The notes below the pieces were generated by a model that was not told the origin of the DNA, did no database searches, and saw only the letters and a program-made list of their open reading frames with translations. The translations under genes were made by a program, and so were the position numbers. 9,849 bases of DNA from Alphaproteobacteria bacterium (GTDB lineage: Bacteria > Pseudomonadota > Alphaproteobacteria > Rickettsiales > JAFLCR01). The stretch is taken from positions 1 to 9,849 of the forward strand of contig JAFLCR010000073.1 in NCBI GenBank assembly GCA_017302755.1, in the 5' to 3' direction. This document shows, one piece after another, positions 6,249-9,849 of the stretch. How positions within the stretch are numbered: position 1 is the first letter of the stretch; the number at the start of each line of letters is the position of its first letter.

Positions 6249-7544
6249 TTATTTCTTCTTTTCCCGCAATTTGGCGAAATACTCCAGCCTTTTCCGCAAA
6301 TCGCGCTCAAAACCGCGCTCCACGGGTTGGTAATATTCCCGCCTCGGCAAATCGCCTGGAAAGTAGTTCTGGCCGGAGAAGGCGTCCTCCTGGTCATGGT
6401 CGTAGGCGTAGCCCTTGGAATAGCCCAGTTCCTGCATCAGCTTGGTCGGGGCGTTCAGGATGTGCATGGGCGGCATCAGCGAGCCGGTCTGCTTCGCGTC
6501 TTTCACCGCGCCTTTATAGGCCATATAGGCTGCATTGGATTTGGGGGCGGTCGCAAGATAAATCACCGCCTGCGCCAGGGCTAGTTCGCCTTCGGGGCTC
6601 CCCAAGAAATCGTAGACCTCCTTCGCCGCCAGCGCCTGATGGACGGCTTCGGGGTCGGCCAGGCCGATATCCTCCACCGCGAAGCGCACCAGGCGACGGG
6701 CGATGTAAAGCGGGTTCTCGCCGCCGTCGAGCATGCGGCACAGCCAGTAGAGCGCGGCGTCGGCGTCCGAGCCGCGCATGGATTTGTGCAGGGCACTGAT
6801 GAGGTTGTAGTGGCTCTCCTGCTGCTTGTCGTAAAGCGGAGCGCGTTTCTGCACGACCGCGCAGAGTTTGGCCGTGTCGAGCGGTTTGCCTTCGGGCAGG
6901 GCCAAGAGTTCGGCGCAGAGCGAAAGAAGATAGCGGCCGTCGCCGTCGGCCATGCCGAGCAGCGAGGCGCGGGCTTCGGGCTCCAGCGGAAGCTTCTTGC
7001 CCGCCCAAGCCTCGGCGCGGGCAATGAGCTGTTCGAGCGCGGCCTCGTCGAGGCGCTTCAGCACCAGCACCTTGCAGCGGGATAAAAGCGCCCCGTTCAG
7101 CTCAAAGGAGGGGTTCTCCGTGGTCGCGCCGATCAGGATCACCGTGCCGTGCTCGACATAGGGCAGGAAAATATCCTGCTGCGCGCGGTTGAAGCGGTGG
7201 ATTTCGTCGACGAAGAGCAGCGTCCCCTGCCCGTCCGCTTCGCGCGCTTCGGCGGCATCGAAGACTTTCCGCAGGTCGCCCACCCCGCTCGTCACGGCGG
7301 AGAGGATTTCTAGGTGCAGGCCGCTTGCTTCGGCCAGCAGGCGGGCGAGCGTCGTCTTGCCGCAGCCCGGCGGGCCCCAGAAGATGATCGAGGTCAGGCT
7401 GTTCGTGGCGATCATGCGCGTCAGCGCGCCGTCGGTGGCGGTCAGGTGCTCCTGGCCCACGACGTCGGCGAAGCTCGACGGGCGCAGCAGATCGGGCAGT
7501 GGGCGGTGCGAGGTGTTGTTCTTCAGGAGTGAGGGTTGTTTCAT
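6249..7544 (-). CDS. rarA: Replication-associated recombination protein A (MgsA/RarA AAA+ ATPase)
   Basis: RarA is a cytoplasmic AAA+ ATPase related to clamp loaders that acts at stalled replication forks and at gaps. The 431 residues give LADLLRP-type N-terminus (LPDLLRPSSFADVVGQEHL at about 16-34), Walker A GPPGCGKTTLA at 57-67, Walker B LLFVDEIHRFN at 109-119 and sensor 1 with IGATTENPSFELNGALLSRC at 138-157. The C-terminal tetramerisation region contains SALHKSMRGSDADAALYW at 250-267, ENPLYIARRLVRFAVEDIGLADP at 276-298 and YKGAVKDAK near 343-351. Length matches the family. I start at the ATG 7542-7544 (MKQPSLL); an upstream in-frame ATG would add 15 residues coded by a palindromic repeat and unlike any RarA. 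The ribosome binding site is weak. Inverted repeat pairs flank the gene on both sides. Its neighbours, the Do protease upstream and crcB downstream, match the order I recall in alphaproteobacteria. Confidence 0.95.
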   Translation of the reverse strand: MKQPSLLKNNTSHRPLPDLLRPSSFADVVGQEHLTATDGALTRMIATNSLTSIIFWGPPGCGKTTLARLLAEASGLHLEILSAVTSGVGDLRKVFDAAEAREADGQGTLLFVDEIHRFNRAQQDIFLPYVEHGTVILIGATTENPSFELNGALLSRCKVLVLKRLDEAALEQLIARAEAWAGKKLPLEPEARASLLGMADGDGRYLLSLCAELLALPEGKPLDTAKLCAVVQKRAPLYDKQQESHYNLISALHKSMRGSDADAALYWLCRMLDGGENPLYIARRLVRFAVEDIGLADPEAVHQALAAKEVYDFLGSPEGELALAQAVIYLATAPKSNAAYMAYKGAVKDAKQTGSLMPPMHILNAPTKLMQELGYSKGYAYDHDQEDAFSGQNYFPGDLPRREYYQPVERGFERDLRKRLEYFAKLREKKK

Positions 7545-7556
7545 GATAGGTACTCT

Positions 7557-7585
7557 GTCATTCCCGTGAAGGCGGGAATCCATAA
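7557..7585 (+). repeat. dRS3-like palindromic repeat, copy 3
   Basis: This 29-bp unit starts GTCATTCCCGTGAAGG and ends GGGAATCCATAA, fitting ATTCCC-N8-GGGAAT exactly. It is the left arm of an inverted pair with 7635-7663; 28 of 29 positions are complementary. It lies 12 bp upstream of the rarA start codon, so it would sit in the rarA leader. Confidence 0.85.
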
Positions 7586-7634
7586 CCACGGAACCAGAGG
7601 TTGGAACGCCTGCGCGAATACGAATCGCCAGGGC

Positions 7635-7663
7635 TTATGGATTCCCGCCTTCGCGGGAATGAC
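7635..7663 (-). repeat. dRS3-like palindromic repeat, copy 4
   Basis: This is the right arm of the pair with 7557-7585, separated by a 49-bp spacer with no recognisable content. On the minus strand it reads GTCATTCCCGCGAAGG then GGGAATCCATAA. It begins 19 bp after the stop of the protease gene. The near-perfect match suggests a recent insertion or conversion, compared with the more diverged pair at 6157-6240. Confidence 0.85.
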
Positions 7664-7682
7664 AATATACCTCATGTCCACG

Positions 7683-9086
<1,404 letters not shown>

Positions 9087-9128
9087 GCAAAAACCTGTAT
9101 CGTCAATATCTAGGGGTTCCGCAGCCAA

Positions 9129-9157
9129 AAGAAAAGGGGCTGCCAAGGCAGCCCCTT
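9129..9157 (-). terminator. Rho-independent terminator of the rpoA-rplQ operon
   Basis: AAGGGGCTGCC at 9134-9144 and GGCAGCCCCTT at 9147-9157 form an 11-bp GC-rich stem with a minimal loop. Read on the minus strand it is followed by TTTTCTTTT. It lies 21 bp after the rplQ stop and about 45 bp before the protease start, so it ends the ribosomal protein transcript. This is the clearest terminator in the window. Confidence 0.9.
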
Positions 9158-9178
9158 CCATTCATTCCTAGGAATTGC

Positions 9179-9601
9179 TTACGCGGCAGCGGTTTCTTCA
9201 GCCGCCGTTTCCACGGGGCCGGAATCCTGGCCCTTGGCGGATTCGTCGCGGTCCACGAACTCGATGATCGCCATCGGCGCGTTGTCGCCGTAGCGGAAGC
9301 CCGCCTTCAGCACGCGGGTGTAGCCGCCTTGGCGAGACTTGTAGCGTTCCGCGATGGCGGAAAACAGCTTCGCGACAATCGCCTCGTCCTTGATCTGGCT
9401 GATCGCCTGACGGCGAGCGTGCAGATCGCCGCGCTTGCCGAGCGTCACCAGCTTCTCGACGATGGGGCGCAGATCCTTCGCCTTGGGAAGGGTCGTGGTG
9501 ATCTGCTCGTGTTTGATCAGCGCATTCGCCAGGTTGGCGAACATCGCCAGGCGGTGCTGGGATTCTCTGCTGAACTTACGTCCGTTCATTCCGTGACGCA
9601 T
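9179..9601 (-). CDS. rplQ: 50S ribosomal protein L17
   Basis: L17 is a structural protein of the large ribosomal subunit, located near the exit tunnel region of 23S rRNA. The 140 residues start MRHGMNGRKFSRESQHR, the family signature, followed by LANALIKHEQITTTLPKAKDLRP and, near 85-112, YKSRQGGYTRVLKAGFRYGDNAPMAIIEF (given here in parts: YKSRQGGYTRV, then GFRYGDNAPMAIIEF). The last 25 residues are an acidic, Ala-rich tail as is common in alphaproteobacteria. A strong Shine-Dalgarno GAAGGAG at 9608-9614 lies 6 bases before the ATG. It directly follows rpoA, as in the alpha operon of most bacteria, and is followed by a strong terminator. Confidence 0.98.
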   Translation of the reverse strand: MRHGMNGRKFSRESQHRLAMFANLANALIKHEQITTTLPKAKDLRPIVEKLVTLGKRGDLHARRQAISQIKDEAIVAKLFSAIAERYKSRQGGYTRVLKAGFRYGDNAPMAIIEFVDRDESAKGQDSGPVETAAEETAAA

Positions 9602-9712
9602 GACTTGCTCCTTCGTTTTCGCTCAAGCGCCGCTGGGGCTTAAGCCCCTCAATGGGGCTAGTCCTCGCTACGCTCGTCCGCCGTATCCATTCAGGGACGG
9701 CAGACCATTAGG
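9602..9712 (-). other. rpoA-rplQ spacer with mutually exclusive hairpins
   Basis: This 111-bp spacer is longer than the usual tight rpoA-rplQ gap. It holds GGGGCT at 9635-9640, AGCCCC at 9643-9648 and GGGGCT again at 9654-9659. The middle block can pair with either outer block, so two alternative stems are possible upstream of the rplQ ribosome binding site. No T run follows on the minus strand. I see no gene here. Confidence 0.45.
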
Positions 9713-9849
9713 TTAATACGGGTCTTCAAATTTCTTGGCCAGCTCTTCGATGTTTTCCGGCGGCCAATCGTTCACTTCCATGCCGAAGCGCAGGCCCATG
9801 GTGGACAGCACTTCCTTGATCTCGTTGAGCGATTTGCGGCCGAAATTCG
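9713..9849 (-). CDS. rpoA: RNA polymerase alpha subunit, C-terminal end only
   Basis: The last 44 residues of the alpha subunit are present; the gene runs off the right edge. They read NFGRKSLNEIKEVL, then MGLRFGMEV, then WPPENIEELAKKFEDPY before TAA at 9713-9715. This is the end of the alpha C-terminal domain that contacts UP-element DNA and activators; the NFGRKSLNEI helix region is highly conserved. Downstream rplQ confirms the assignment. Confidence 0.96.
   Translation of the reverse strand, partial: NFGRKSLNEIKEVLSTMGLRFGMEVNDWPPENIEELAKKFEDPY

Noticed and set aside
7545..7589. 15-residue N-terminal extension of rarA
   Set aside because: It is coded by a palindromic repeat and precedes a start that fits the family.
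6157..7663. CRISPR array
   Set aside because: There are only four units in two inverted pairs, with unequal spacers and a whole gene between them; not direct repeats with regular spacers.
9087..9161. 25-residue N-terminal extension of the Do protease
   Set aside because: It would translate the rplQ terminator and put extra residues before a clear signal peptide.

Overview
The window is a join of two unrelated DNAs. Positions 1 to about 1400 look eukaryotic: moderate GC, an open reading frame interrupted by a 55-bp GT-AG spliceosomal-type intron, and a secreted or surface-type protein with Kelch-like repeats followed by a long run of CxxC cysteine-rich modules. From about 1400 to the end the DNA is GC-rich, tightly packed and bacterial. 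An ATP12-family F1-ATPase chaperone and the gene order rpoA-rplQ-Do protease-rarA-crcB-rluC-ATP12-acyl-CoA carboxylase beta point to an alphaproteobacterium. The gene order is recalled from that class, not looked up.

The switch falls at about 1391-1408. There the same bases fit both the conserved end of a bacterial carboxylase gene and the next cysteine module of the eukaryotic gene. An overlap of under 20 bp is what a false assembly join or a template-switch chimera would leave. It is a poor fit to gene transfer, because the bacterial gene loses only its last few codons and the eukaryotic gene keeps its intron. Host or culture DNA joined to the DNA of an associated bacterium is the simplest reading.

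The bacterial part reads almost entirely on the minus strand, from right to left. It begins with the end of rpoA and rplQ, closed by a strong terminator. Next come an exported Do-family serine protease, rarA, crcB, rluC (overlapping crcB by 4 bp), a small coupled unknown gene, a short ATP12-family gene and pccB. One 315-residue unknown gene lies on the plus strand between the small gene and ATP12, breaking an otherwise co-directional block. Four dRS3-like palindromic repeats (ATTCCC-N8-GGGAAT) sit as two inverted pairs, one on each side of rarA.

Most bacterial genes are housekeeping: transcription and translation, envelope protein quality control, replication-fork maintenance, fluoride export, rRNA modification, F1 assembly and propionyl-CoA carboxylation. 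I see no defence system, CRISPR array, transposase, tRNA or rRNA. The points that merit a second look are the chimeric junction, the unknown plus-strand protein with a degenerate P-loop-like motif and a dyad in its promoter region, the shortened ATP12 gene, and the repeat pairs around rarA.
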